From the NCBI GenBank assembly GCA_015680685.1, contig MNCI01022611.1, positions 1,043,139-1,107,138 on the forward strand: a stretch of 64,000 nt of DNA, given 5' to 3'. Positions 1 through 11,195 of this stretch are shown piece by piece. Source of the DNA: Gnetum montanum. Lineage: Eukaryota; Streptophyta; Gnetopsida; Gnetales; Gnetaceae. Position numbers and translations under genes: made by a program. Position 1 is the first letter of the stretch, and each line of letters opens with the position of its first letter. The notes below the pieces were generated by a model. That model ran no database searches. It was not told the DNA's origin and was given only the letters and a program-made list of their open reading frames with translations.

Positions 1-945
1 TACGAAACGAGCGTAGCATGCATGATTCGATTGAACTCCACAGACTAAATGCCTAAACGCCACAAGGAACACTTGGGGTTAATTAATCGTTGTCTTCCCA
101 GACTTACTTTTTGTTGTCACGGTGTATGGTTAAGTAAGTCCGAGGTATATGATTTTTTTGATCTTTTCTGGTTTATCTCCTATGCTAAGGGGTGAAGGGT
201 TGAGAGACTAAAACTAACTCTAACTACAACGCTAAGTCCTAGTATTAGCATCCATTCCCACTTGTCGTACACACCCTGAACTATGCAACTGTGGCTACCA
301 AATGCTAATCATTACTAGGATTACCACATGTAACGCACATGCTCGAAGCAGTCGTACTGAGGCATCTAACTAGCCTAAGTGTGACAAGCAGCCGATTCCT
401 TGACTATCCGTACACATCCGTAGATGCTCGTAATCAAGTCATACTTGTCCCATGTTCTAGGAGATAAGGGTGAGAGAATCTAATCACAATGAGTAGCCGA
501 TTCCTTGGCTATCCGTACACATTTTTCAATGCTCGTAACCAAGTCGTACTCATGTCGCGTTACTAGGAAAGCAATAAATAACATTAAATAAACCTATCCA
601 TGTACTACAAGGTTTATCCACAAAGCTCATCTTTATTGCTGTATACAACTTCCATTCAGGTACAAAGCTGCTCGAATAAAGAACCATTCACTTGGGGGAC
701 TCCTACTGTGGGCACATGAAAAATATTCTATCTCTGGGGTGATCAATCCACTAGAGCTTTGCTACTTATAGCCTATGATTACAAATGAGGGGAGTGCCAC
801 CTCTTATTTATAGATTTGGCGGCGAACCGCGATATCGCGTACACGATATCGCAAGGGACGACATTATATCGCATACGCAATATTGTAGGGGATGCGATAT
901 TGTGGCGGCCGCGATATCGTGGCTTGTGCATATCACGTCTCATCA
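1..945 (-). repeat. LTR of the A/B/C element family, cut by window edge
   Basis: The sequence matches the LTRs at 40028, 47221, 4141 and 10407 along its length, starting about 35 bases inside the LTR and ending at CTCATCA (939-945). It contains the family's landmarks in order: the repeated CCGATTCCTTG-CTA-CCGTACACAT blocks, the TTATTTATAG segment (a TATA box when read on the - strand) near 806, and a palindromic GATATC array at 825-925. By comparison with element A it is oriented on the - strand. Because the left flank lies outside the window, it is not possible to say whether this is a solo LTR or one end of a full element. The five bases after it are GATGT, the expected target duplication. 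Confidence 0.85.
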
Positions 946-952
946 GATGTCA

Positions 953-1075
953 TACATCCTAGCTTGTGGAGGTTAAAAAATCCTTCACAAGCTATAAATG
1001 CCTTACCTCCTAGCTTGTGAAATCTACAAAATCCATGTATCCTAGCTTGTGAGGATTAAATGTTATTCAAAAGCT
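953..1075. repeat. Short tandem repeat, CCTAGCTTGTGA-type
   Basis: The motif CCTAGCTTGTG recurs at about 959, 1008 and 1041, separated by AT-rich spacers that include two copies of AAGCTATAAA. Units are about 30-50 bases long and imperfect. No function is implied. Confidence 0.6.
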
Positions 1076-2050
1076 ATAAAATTTTATATTTTTTCATCAT
1101 ATGCTAAGTGTTGCAGTTCCATGCACTGGACAACATACAAAGATAGCAAATAAGATTTGGGCTTTAATCCCATACATTAAGCATTCTAGTCTCACACACT
1201 AGGCAACATGTGTGGGTAGCACATGGAGAGAAAATATTAGCTAAAATTGTGCATACGATACATGGAGATGTTCCAGGTGCAACAAAATTTTCCAAAAATC
1301 TATTAGCAATCATGGTAGAATTAACTAGCAATAAAATAGTGATCCATGGCCTATTTAAAAAAAGATATATTTCCTTGTAATGATTTTTTGGAAAATTTGC
1401 ATCTAGGCCAATCTTATGACTTTCAAACCATTGTAGATACCAAATTTTTAGTAACCATTTTCTTCCTAGCATAGATCAAAGTAGCAGAGAAAACTAGTGA
1501 CAAGTTGAGTTCAAAGAGAAGATTGTACGAGATACTCAAGAATAGATTCGACTATAGAACACATCCTACTATTTGTATCAACTCCCAAGGATTTTATTTA
1601 AGCTCTTAGGCATTAGGATTCCAAAACTTGTATTCTCTAAACTTTGGCTCCATGAATTTTTTGTCATTTTAATATAAGTTTGTAGTTTCATTTGTTTGTC
1701 ATATTTTGCTTTATATTTCTCTACATTCAGATTGAGTGTATTAACTGCATTTTTATATGCTTTAAATATTTATTACACACATTAATAATAGATTTATAAA
1801 TCCCTGGGTGAATGAAAAGGTCATCTATGATGATTTAGATTCTTTTGCAAGGCCTATGAATTTGAAGTTAAAACTGTTCCATGTTGAAATTTCTTAGATC
1901 TCTATCTCTAAATTTTTCATGTGCTATAGTTTTCAAATGCTAGAAGGAGGACCTCCACTACACTTCTTCACTAAAATCTACTACAAATTTTTTTTCTATT
2001 AGTATTACCATTAGTTTGTGAGCTTGTTTAGTGCAATGAAAATCAATGTT

Positions 2051-2440
2051 TACTTTCCCAAAGCCTAGCGTGTGATCTATAATTAGTTTTGCTATATTTT
2101 TGTTGTTAGTGTTGGGCTTTTTGAAAGCCCAGCATGTGGCCTACTACCAATTCTTTTACCTTATTTATTTTATCCATAAAGTCTTGGGCTTTCCTAAATT
2201 CTAGCGAGTTACTTGCAACTAGTTTGATCTACTTTGAAATTTTTCCATCAAGTGTTGGACTTCCCTAAAGCCCATCATGTTTTTTGCAACTTATTTTGGC
2301 TTGGTTTAATGTTTAAATTAGTTTTGGATCTTCTCAAAGTCCAACACATGGATTGCAATCATTTTGACCTTCTCAAATGTTCATTTTAGTGCTAGGATTT
2401 TCTAAAACCTAGAATGTGCATTGTAACATGTTTTCCCTCA
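2051..2440. repeat. Degenerate tandem array of hairpin-bearing units (about 75-90 bp each)
   Basis: Five to six units each carry a small inverted repeat of the form GGGCTTT...AAAGCCC followed by AGCATGTG and then TTGCAACT-like and TTTTGACCT-like sequence. The best inverted repeat is at about 2112-2132 (TGGGCTTT / AAAGCCCA around TTG). Other units have drifted, for example TTGGACTTCCCTAAAGCCCA and TTGGATCTTCTCAAAGTCCAA, while still keeping partial pairing. Confidence 0.6.
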
Positions 2441-2702
2441 ACTACTATCACCTTAAAATTTGGTTTCGTTAAGCTATAATGTGTAGCACTTCTACCATTC
2501 CCAAACTATTAAAAAATAAAAATTATTTTTGTCAGTGCAATGCATAGTGCTACCATAGCCACTTGCACTATATTTGCAGTTGTAGTATACACTACAAATT
2601 ATACTTTTCACCATTCACATTTTAAAGTTTCTTCACCATTTTCCATTAGTAAATTTTAAAATAAAAATTTTACTTTGTAGTTATAGTGTGGTTAAGGTTG
2701 TG

Positions 2703-2950
2703 TAGCCTCATATGCTGAGGCTCTCATACATTGAGACTACCTCATATGTTGAGGATTGTCTCATATGATAATATTTCCTCATACACTAAGGATTGTCTCA
2801 TATGATGGGGCTCTCATACACTAAGCTTTCTTCATATGTGAAGGATTGTCTCATATGTTGGGACTCTCATACACTTAAAATTGTCTCATACACTAGGATG
2901 TTTATATGCTAAGGACTATGTTACATGTTAAGATTCTCATACATGGAGGC
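2703..2950. repeat. Imperfect tandem array of CTCATATG-TGAGG units
   Basis: More than ten copies of CTCATATG or CTCATACA, usually followed within a few bases by a GAGG or AAGG motif and TTGTCT, with an average period of about 20-25 bases. This is a minisatellite-like tract with no coding potential. Confidence 0.65.
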
Positions 2951-3055
2951 TTTCACAGAGACTCTTGCACAATAATAGACTTAACTAGTCACTTAGTTTA
3001 GCATCATGTCTATGCTTTTTCGTCATTCAATAGTACTACATCATAACATAAACAT

Positions 3056-4140
3056 ATGGCCTCTAACCAATAAGTAGTTTTCATCTATGATCCTAAGGAT
3101 CTAGTAATAATAGATCATAGGTAATCTCTTACATGAATAGGAAAAGAACCAAAATTTACAATCATTAATGAGAAGTATTATAACTTTGTTTGTATGAAAA
3201 TACATGTTGACCTCGTCATTCCATGCTCTGAGTGTAATGTCAAACATCAGTATGAAGTAATCCACTAAAATGGAAAATAATATATTCCATCACCCTATAA
3301 CTAGATCTACATAACAAATTTTTATATAGAAGTGCTAACACAACTAATTGAAGTTGATGAGATGAGTAAGGAAGTTAGTTTGGATGAAAATCTTAGAGAA
3401 CAAGATGAGTTTGAGGTAGAATAGAAGCAAGACACTTTTATCAAAAACCTTTTTCAAAATTCCACTTCCCATGCAACCATCTCTACCTTTGCCTCCCCTA
3501 CACTAAACACTGCCCCCCCACCCCCTTCCTTTGGTATCTCCTATAGCTCGGGTTCCTTAGTCTTTCCTTGTATATCCACCATGTATGGCCCAACAACTAT
3601 CATCAGTTCACACTAGCCTCAACCTATATCTCACTATGTGTCATTTTTTTCATTAATGCTCTTTGCCACTCAACCTCATTCTATGCACTAAATCCTAGTT
3701 ATGTCTACAATGTTATCTCCTTTCACCATAGTAGTGGAACCCTCTTCAAGACCCTAGATTTCACAAACCTATTACAATCCCTTTGTTCCATTTATTCCCC
3801 AAGTTTCAACTCAAACTTTGTTTTTCTTATTTCATCCTCCTACCATAGTGATCACCCAACCCCCTACCTTGATACCAATGCCAATTGCATGGTTCTAGGC
3901 CTCTCAACTCCTACCACAATGATTAGTGCAAACTCCCCAACCTATGAGAATGCCCCAAGGCCTAGACCAAGCCTTCTAGATGATCCAAGACCTCACCAAA
4001 GAGTAGTAGAAGCTCAAAGCCTCAACCACCAAGATAGTTAAGATCATGAACTTCTACAAAGTGGATTATATTATTTCTTCCATCCCTTAGATAATTCTTC
4101 TAGTGGGCATTCCAAACCCCTTGTTTACCAAGTATAATGG
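3056..4140 (+). pseudogene. Gag, N-terminal part, of old gypsy element K
   Basis: An ATG at 3056 opens a frame starting MASNQ that continues, with several stop codons, through a proline- and tyrosine-rich stretch (about 3480-3960) to ...FTKYNG at 4140. That last motif is the beginning of the conserved Retrotrans_gag region (typically F.KYNG..DP). The frame resumes at 11196 after element B, with the AATGG duplication removed, as EDDANSNLIIF. The stop codons and the later insertion show that the gene is dead. Seen: the interrupted frame and its exact resumption. Known of the family: this layout is standard for plant gypsy Gag. A 157-codon + frame at 3568-4041 is a different-frame shadow of this gag. 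Confidence 0.6.
4136..4140. repeat. Target-site duplication of element B, left copy (AATGG)
   Basis: The five bases before the left LTR are identical to the five bases at 11196-11200 immediately after the right LTR. Confidence 0.9.
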
Positions 4141-4954
4141 TGATGAGTGGTGAGGTACCCCTACACTCAACCATACGAATATGAGTGTCTCACACGTGAT
4201 CTGGTCAAGCTCCAAGGACTAAGTGCTTACATGCCCTAATGGAATACTTAAGGTTAATCAATTTTTGTCTTCCCAAACTTACTTGTATTGTCACAGTTGT
4301 ATGGTTAAGTAATCTTAAGGTATATGATTTTTATATCTTTTATCTTTTTAATGTCTTTATGCTAATAGGGAAAGGTGAAGAGAACTAAGTGACTAACTTA
4401 TATTAACTATTCACTAACTAAGTTATAATTGTCCTAGCACTAGTATCCATTCCCACTTGTTGCACAGACCCTGAACAAGTGCAACGCTGCTAGGATTACC
4501 AAACACTTCTCGTTACTAGGTTACCAAGCATTACACACATGCTCAAAGCAATCGTACTGAATGCACTTAACTAGGAGAGTCAAGGGTTGAGAGAGATTTA
4601 ATTATCTAGGAAAGAATTTAAATAATTAAAAATAATTAAATCCTATTTATCTTAGTCCACATGCTACAAGGTTTATCAGAAAGTTCATCTTTATTACCGT
4701 CTGGAATGGTGTGCTCAGTTACGATTTTCTCGAATAAAGATCCCTTCACTTTAAGACTCCTACTACAGGCACATGGAAATTATTCTAACTCTGGAATGGT
4801 AAAACTACTATATTTTGGCTAAGGATCTAAGTCGAGATGCCTAAAACAGGGAAAGTCGCCTCTTATTTATAGAAATTGCGATGGGCTGCAATATCACAGG
4901 GGCAGATGCGATATCACATATCCAATATCACATACGCGATATCATGATTCATCA
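4141..4954 (-). repeat. 3' LTR of element B
   Basis: It begins TGATGAGTGG at 4141 and ends ATTCATCA at 4954. It contains the TTATTTATAG segment (TATA box on the - strand) near 4863 and decayed GATATC palindromes at about 4885-4945. Immediately inside lies the polypurine tract. Confidence 0.9.
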
Positions 4955-4970
4955 TATCCCCATGATTGAA
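4955..4970 (-). other. Polypurine tract of element B
   Basis: Read on the - strand this is TTCAATCATGGGGATA directly abutting the 3' LTR. It aligns with TTCAGTCATGGGGGTA at the same place in element A. This is the expected plus-strand primer of reverse transcription. Confidence 0.7.
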
Positions 4971-6870
4971 TAAAAACTCATCCTCGATTTCCTTACAAAA
5001 TATTGGAAAGGTATGGGATTATTGAATTGAATGATACTAATGGTGAATGGGGTAACATGTGAACGGATCATCATTATAATACATGAAAAAATTAGTGTTC
5101 ATGACAACAAGAGTGAACATTAAACACATTTGACATCCAGCCTTATTTGGCAGCTGAGAGAGAAGAGATAAGAGAGAGAGAGAAAAGAAGAAGTCTATTG
5201 CGGCCGATGCCAAGATCGTGCTTTTCATTGTCCATCCATAAGCACGCCATCGATCTTGTTCCTTGCATAACTGCTCTAGCACAAATCCATTCCAAGTGTT
5301 CCCTCTAGATCCAATCCATTGGTGTATGACTACCATCTGCACACACAACACAGTCTCAAATTAGCAAGGATAAATAAATCACAATGCAGTTGATACCTTG
5401 CCTTGTTGAAAAGTCCGTTGGCTGAGCTATGGTATGGCTGATGCGAATTTTTGAGATATAACATGGGTGACTATCAAGGTGTAGGGGTTTAGAGAAAATC
5501 AAAAAAATTGGACCAAGACCCCCATGACTGAGAGCAACCCTCCAATAGTGAGAGAATGGAAAAAGATAAGGAATAAGAAAGATGGAGAAAAAGAAACAAT
5601 GGGAGTGTTGATAAAATGGATGTTAGGGATGGAAATGAACAAAATAAGAGTTGATTGCAGAAATGTTTAAGGGAAATAAATTAACTGATGCACCAAATAA
5701 GAATGCTAGTGGGTCCTCCCCAAAGCAGGCTCATGCCCTTAATGCCCTGGGAGTCCCACATTCAAAGAGTTCATAAGCTCTAGAAATGTCATTTGGAAGC
5801 AAGAGTTAAATTCTTAACCACAAGAATTTACCAAAAATAAAATAATGCATCAACCAAAATATGGACTATTGATACAACTAGCAATGAGGTGAAAAATGGA
5901 GAAAAAATGATGGACAGAAGAGAATGGAATGGAGTCTCAAGAATAAGGTGGTGTACATCCCCCTATGTATTAATGGTTAATGTGAATTAGTAGATCTCAT
6001 TCCAAATCTAGCCTCAAACAATCCACATTTAGTGACTTTGCATTAATACATTTGTCCAATCCATCCCCCTGAAGTAACAAGAAGGCTTCTGCCAACAAGT
6101 CACCACCATTCCAACAAAATGAAAAAGGAGGAAGTAGGAAGTGAGGAAGGGCCTTAGTTACAAGGAACATGTTTGTTTAGTTCCATAACCAATGCTTGTA
6201 GCCTAGGTGATTATTTCTTCTAAGGGGTGTGCTTTGAATTCTCCCTTTTCACTTTTTACTTCTCTCTCTCTGTCTTTTTTTTTTTTTTTTGCGTGAGAAC
6301 CACACCATGCAATGTATTATTATTTTTATTGGCTTAGCTTCCCAATAATGGAGAAATCATCAGAATAGTAAGAAAACTCAAGAAGAAAACATCCAAGCAC
6401 CCAAGAGAATGGCTAGCACAAATGCATCAAGTTCCCTTGAAGTCACACCCTTTTCAATCCTTAAGTCCTTCCTTAGTTTGAGAAATGCCTAGCCACCAAT
6501 CTGTTGATAGTTCTTATTATTTAAGGAAAGGGACTAGATAGTTCCATGCCAAGAGAGACCATAGAAATTCATGGGTGCATGGATGACATGGACTCATTGC
6601 CTATTATATCAAAAGAACCATACCCTAGTATCAACATCATAACTCAAAGGTAAAAACCAAACATTAGCAATCAATGGAATACAGTTCATGCCATCTTTGG
6701 AGCGCTTATTAGGTGACAAACTTAACAAAATAAATAAACACACAAATAAGAGAAAAAATATGAATGATGTTGCAAAAAAAAACAAGAAAAGTTAAAGAAA
6801 TTTGCAAAACAAAAATGTGTAAGACAAAAACTTAAAAAAACAACTAAGGGCCTTGATTTATCAGCATAGG
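4971..6870 (-). other. Noncoding 3' module of element B
   Basis: No pol gene is present. The block is shared, in the same order, by elements C (30240-31825), A (43774-45120) and D (19850-21360). A conserved purine-rich landmark lies at 5714-5729 (CCTGCTTTGGGGAGGA on the - strand), a pyrimidine/T run at about 6262-6290, and an internal PPT-like motif at 6879-6892. A 104-codon - strand frame at 5037-5351 follows a TGTGTGTGCAG acceptor-like sequence at about 5334-5345. It may be chance. Confidence 0.6.
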
Positions 6871-7196
6871 TGGCCATCTCCCCCATGACTAAGTTGAAAG
6901 GGGGAGATCCAAAATAATGAGTGAGATCATCCTTTCTCTGATGTGTAATGTGAATTGACCATTCTAGATTCATGGTAAGGTTTGGTCTATTGCACATTAA
7001 CTAGTAATCTTTTATCAAAGCACTTGTTTGAAGTTTTTATGAGTTCCCAGCTTCCACCTATTGATGTTTTTATTTTAAGGGTTGGAAGTTGGTGACACTC
7101 GTGCTCCAGTGCATCTATTCTTTCAACATGGATGCAAGTTGTTCCCTCATTTAGTTCCATGCATGTTGGTGAGTTTCTCTCTTGATCAGCTATCAA
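6840..7196 (-). pseudogene. C-terminal tail of the gag-protease frame, element B
   Basis: Downstream of the protease core, decayed frames at 6987-7196 and about 6722-6997 (both -) match the corresponding + strand region of element C (29830-30260) residue for residue over long stretches, including the shared segments MCMEL, HITHQRKD and GEMATYAD. I do not recognise a domain. Conservation between two copies shows that it was once part of the element's protein or a following frame. Confidence 0.5.
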
Positions 7197-7295
7197 CCAC
7201 TAGGTGTTTTCTTATTGTGTGGTTGCTACATATAGGCACTTGTGTATGTTAATTTCTTGGGCACATCGGTTGCATGCAAGCAATATTGAACATTC

Positions 7296-7790
7296 CTATA
7301 CGTAGTCACACCCTGTATCACTGTATGTGATGCATGGAACTCTCTTCCTCTCGATCTTCCCAAAAGTGTCTTCCTTAGATATTTCCAAGGAAAGAACACC
7401 AATTTCTAGGCATGCATTTATGGTACTTAGCCATGCCCTTCCCATTATTATTAGAAAGTCCTCTTTGTCATTGTTTCCTTGTACCACTAGGAAATTAGTT
7501 GGGTATGACCACCCACACACAATGGTAATGATGTCCTTCACCAGTCCCAAGGGAATAATGATGGACTGGTCAGCCAGCTCTAAGTGAATATTTCTCTTCT
7601 TGAGTGGAGGTAGGTTCCACACTTTATACATCTCTTGTGATATTAATTTGACTCTAGAGCCTGAGTCTAGAAGAGCTTTACATGGTTCATTCCTAGTGAC
7701 TTGAAGATAGATTAAAGGACTTCCAAGGTTAGAGAATTTCCTAGGAAGGTGGCCCTCCTTAATCCAGTTAGTAATGGCATGTGTTAACAT
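7296..7790 (-). pseudogene. Retropepsin-like aspartic protease domain, element B
   Basis: A 164-codon stretch is open. It contains the catalytic motif ALLDSGSRVKLIS (Asp-Ser-Gly) near residues 39-51, a hydrophobic flap region (VKDIITIVCGWSYPTNFLV) and the second hallmark LIIMGRAWL, equivalent to the ILGRPWL of plant gypsy proteases. Retropepsins act as dimers and cut the Gag or Gag-Pol polyprotein during particle maturation. Of the three copies visible (B, C, J), B keeps the catalytic triad; C has changed it. It lies directly downstream of gag, and no RT follows. A + strand frame opposite it (7327-7587) is a shadow. Confidence 0.75.
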
Positions 7791-7799
7791 AATCGTATG

Positions 7800-10289
7800 T
7801 GTTGAGATCTATTTTTGGTTTGAAGGGAGTTACAAAGCCTTATTTGATGGAGAAGTGTTTAGAGGCTCAACCTCTTATGGTAGTGAGAGCTTGCTTAGAC
7901 TATTGGTTTTGAAGAAAGGTCTTCTCTTCGTATGATTTTCAGAATCAGTAGCAGGTTGAAGGTTTACAACTCTTGTAGCATTGCGTTGTTGTAGTTGAAT
8001 GGGGAGTTCCCCTTACATTGCTGGAGTGGGTGGTAATGGAGCTATCGGTGTGAGAGTTGTAGATAGGTTTGGAGGATGGTATGTCTGTGGGTTGTCTCTC
8101 CCAGGAGAAGGAATCCTATAATACTCCTAATCTTGGTAGTGACGTTGTGGTGTTATGTGACCAACCGAGTCATGTGGAGACATTGGCTACTACACGTAGT
8201 AGCCATATGGATCTAGTTGCCGGTAAGGGTATTGTTGCCTTGGTGGTGGCATCCTCCATGATTGTGGATATTTCCACTACTGGTGTTGCTCAATAGGTTG
8301 TGGCAGAGTTCCACTTGGATAATACATTAATGGTTGGTGGAACTACCTCAGGTTACCTTGGGGATAAGGTAATTTTTAGGGTGCTTACCATCTGTTAAGT
8401 CGTGGGTTAAGTGCATATACCCCAGACTCTTGCAGATGTGAGATTACTGGGAAACATCCCTTAGGATGGTCATACTGGCATATCTCACAAACACCGTCAT
8501 TGTCCATATTAGAATCCACAACCTCTTCAGTGATGCCCATTTTACCCTTACCTTTGGTACATGCATGGTCCATGTCCCTCTTTTTCTTTTTGTCATGGTA
8601 CTTGGTCCAACGATTTTAAATTTGCTATCTAGGGAGTCCCACATCTGGTCTACCTTTGCTGACATTTTTTTTGTTAATTTTTGGAGAGGCAAAGTTTTCC
8701 TATTCACCATATCCTTAAGTGATGACTCTTCCTCCTCCTCATAGAATCTCACTCCCTTTTTCAAAGGGAAGGGTCTCAATTGTACTCTTCCGCACTCTCT
8801 CTTACATAGCTCTCCTTCTTCCTTGGCCACTGGTTCCAACAATCTATGGACCTGATGGGACCTAAGCTCTGATAATCTCCCTTGGGAATATGTTCCAAGG
8901 GTTCTCCTAGTTTCATGCCTAAGTCCATCTACGAGATGGCATAGTTGATCCTATTGCGAGTAACCATGGCCTGGCCAACGATGTAACAGTGCATAATATC
9001 AGCCCATGGAAGCATCCAAGGGTTCATGACTTTCTTGCTTCCATCCCTAGAGTTTTTTTGCAGGTTGGACACCTGGGAGTACATTTTATACTTATCATTA
9101 GATAGTTCTAGCATCGTACTCCACCTTCGAATGGATTCTAGTTCTAAGGATCGGTACCAACTTTCCGCTTCCTTTACTAGTGTCCTTGGGAATAACTTTA
9201 GCTTTTGCCATTCATTCTTGATGTTCTGCAAGGCACATGCATCATGAAATTCTTGTAAGTGGTTTTGAGGATTAGCATTGTATCCCCCCTCAAATCATGG
9301 AATATTATTCATGTCTAACTTCTTGATCCTACTATCTTTTTGGTGCCTTGTGGTAATTCTTATGGCCTCCATGATGTCTAACATGCTTCAGGTTGCAAGT
9401 AGGGGTTCTTCATGGTCATTTATTTCATAGCGTCTATGATTTCTACATGGTTCCCTACTCTTCCTTCTTCCATGCCATGATTCTCTAGAGTTCCCTCATC
9501 CTCGCTCTCAACTCTCTTGTCCTGGTTTCTCACTTTGTTTACATTTTTCCTCACGGTTACACTCCTTATGACTACATCTTGATACTAAAGGAGAGGGTGA
9601 ATGTGGTGATGAAGTTGAAGAATAAGGAGAACCATCTCCATGATGATGTTTCCTACCCTCTCTTTGGTGATCTCGGCCCTGATCGTGATTACAATCAGAC
9701 TGCCCATCCTTACCATGTGTTTGTGTTCCCTCGTTGAACACTTGGTGTTCATGGGGATCAAAACTAGGATTGTGAATCATGGAGTGAAGGTTCTGATACA
9801 CCACCTCTTAACAATCGTTAGGAGGGGTAACATCATTTTTTGGAGAACCTATTGAAATAGGTTAACCACCCTCAATTTTTCTTAAGATGGGTGGAGTGTT
9901 ATGGGGTCCTTTTCCCTTCAACGATGTATAGTATCTCTCCTGTTGCAAGTCCCTTTGACATTGTGCTTCTATGGGCTGGTAATCCCTTGTGTCATAATCA
10001 CATGCAATGTATTCCACGTATAACTATGACATGCCTACTCAGGCAAGAGCACAAAGAAGCATGTTGGGGACTTCTCAATCTGGAGGTAACACTATGTTAC
10101 CCTCCAAGTCTCTCCAATGTAGTTGTTCATCTTGATGGAGAATAAAGGTAAAATTAGGTACATAGTTATAGGCAGATCTTGGTTACATGTGTTGTGCTGC
10201 TGACCATCTCTTGTGTGAGTCGTAGGTGGTGAAGTGCTTTTGTGCGAAGAAGAAGACATTTCTATCTTGTTTGGTGTGCTATTTACCAT
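7800..10289 (-). pseudogene. Gag of element B (frameshifted)
   Basis: The start MVNSTPNKIEMSSSSHKST at 10289 is shared exactly with element C at 26759. The core Retrotrans_gag segment (WQKLKLFPRTLVKEAESWYRSL, in two fragments, then IRRWSTMLEL) is at 8929-9231. An acidic linker (YEEEEESSLKDMV) and the knuckle CEICQYDHPKG follow at 8385-8842. In this copy the final zinc ligand of CX2CX3HX4C has been lost. Stops and frameshifts break the gene into several fragments. Gag packages genomic RNA, so the coding history shows that B was a Gag-making but RT-less element. Region 7800-8380 encodes the Pro/Tyr/Gln-rich C-terminal part. Confidence 0.75.
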
Positions 10290-10387
10290 TATCTTATTTT
10301 TTCTTTTGATCAACCCTAAGGGTTCGTTCTAGCTTCCCAATGATATGGATGATCTCCTATGTTTTACGTAGCACAAAAACAACTAAG

Positions 10388-10405
10388 TCCCTAGCAACAG
10401 TGCCA
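10388..10405 (-). other. Primer-binding site of element B (tRNA-Asp type, decayed)
   Basis: On the - strand it reads TGGCACTGTTGCTAGGGA, matching the 3' end of plant tRNA-Asp(GTC) (TGGCGCCGTTGCCGGGGA as its complement) at 14 of 18 positions. All four differences are C-to-T or G-to-A at CpG dinucleotides. One base separates it from the LTR. Confidence 0.8.
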
Positions 10406-10406
10406 A

Positions 10407-11195
10407 TGATGAGTGGCAAGGTACCCCTACACTCAAACATACGAATAGAAGCGTCTCACGCGCGATCCGGTTGAACTCCAAGGAATAAGTGATTACACGC
10501 CCTAATGGAACACTTAAGGTTAATCAATTTTTGTCTTCCCAAACTTACTTGTATTATCACAGTTGTATGGTTAAGTAAGCTTGAGGTATATTATTTTTAC
10601 ATCTTTTATCTTTTTAATGTCTTTACGCTAATAGGGAAAGGTGAAGAGAACTAAGTGACTAACTTATATTAACTATTCACTAACTAAGTTCTAATTTTCC
10701 TAGCACCAGTATCCATTCCCACTAGCCACACACACCCTGAACTAGTGCAATGTTGCTAGGATTACCAAATGCTACTCGTTACTGGGTTACCAAGAATTAC
10801 ACACGTGCTCAAAGCCATCGAAGAGATCATACTGAATGTGCTTAACTAGGAGAGTCAAGGGTTGAGAGAGATTTAATTATCTAGGAAAGAATTTAAACAA
10901 TTAATAATAACTAAATCCTATTTAGCTTATTCCACATGCTGCAAGGTTTATCAGAAAGTTCATCTTTATTATCGTACACAAATGTGTGCTTAGGTATAAT
11001 TTTCTCAAATAAAGATCCATTCACTTTAAGACTCCTATTGCAGGCACATGGAAATTATTCTAACTCAGGAATGGTAAAACTGCTATAGTTTGGCTAAGGA
11101 TCTAAGTCTAGATGCCTAAAATAGGGAAAGCCACCTCTTATTTATAGACATTGCAGTGGGCTGCGATATTGTGTACGTGATATCGCAGATCATCA
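10407..11195 (-). repeat. 5' LTR of element B
   Basis: It begins TGATGAGTGG and ends ATCATCA at 11195. It is the partner of 4141-4954, with visible point differences and a shorter GATATC-palindrome region (about 11160-11190). The TATA-like TTATTTATAG lies near 11137. It would be the promoter LTR for transcription to the left. Confidence 0.9.

Larger units (their letters stand above)
946..3055. other. AT-rich leader of old element K; no gene seen
   Basis: No recognisable protein is encoded here. A 102-codon reading frame on the - strand at 1164-1472 resembles nothing I recognise and is probably chance. The stretch holds three groups of short tandem repeats, listed separately. Since the gag of element K begins at 3056 on the + strand, this is most simply its leader and possibly a decayed 5' LTR, but I could not define LTR ends or a primer site. 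Confidence 0.4.
4141..11195 (-). mobile_element. Element B: non-autonomous gag-protease LTR retrotransposon (7,055 bp)
   Basis: Two LTRs (814 and 789 bp) share TGATGAG/CATCA ends and are flanked by an exact AATGG duplication. The primer site lies inside the right LTR and the polypurine tract inside the left one, so the element reads on the - strand. Internally it carries decayed gag and protease-like sequence (about 10289 to 6840) and then about 1.9 kb of noncoding DNA. No reverse transcriptase, RNase H or integrase motif is visible on either strand, so transposition must have depended on enzymes from another element. Element C is a close copy in the opposite orientation. It is inserted in the gag of element K. 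Confidence 0.92.

Noticed and set aside
1164-1472. 102-codon - strand frame as a possible gene
   Set aside because: No motif, no promoter or splice context, and AT-rich surroundings typical of decayed elements.
7327-7587. + strand frame opposite B's protease (and 29406-29789 in C)
   Set aside because: Antisense shadow of the protease coding sequence.
9891-10145. Frame of 84 codons, with a similar frame at 26940-27194
   Set aside because: Both are antisense shadows of the conserved gag start region in elements B and C. Their similarity only reflects the gag conservation.
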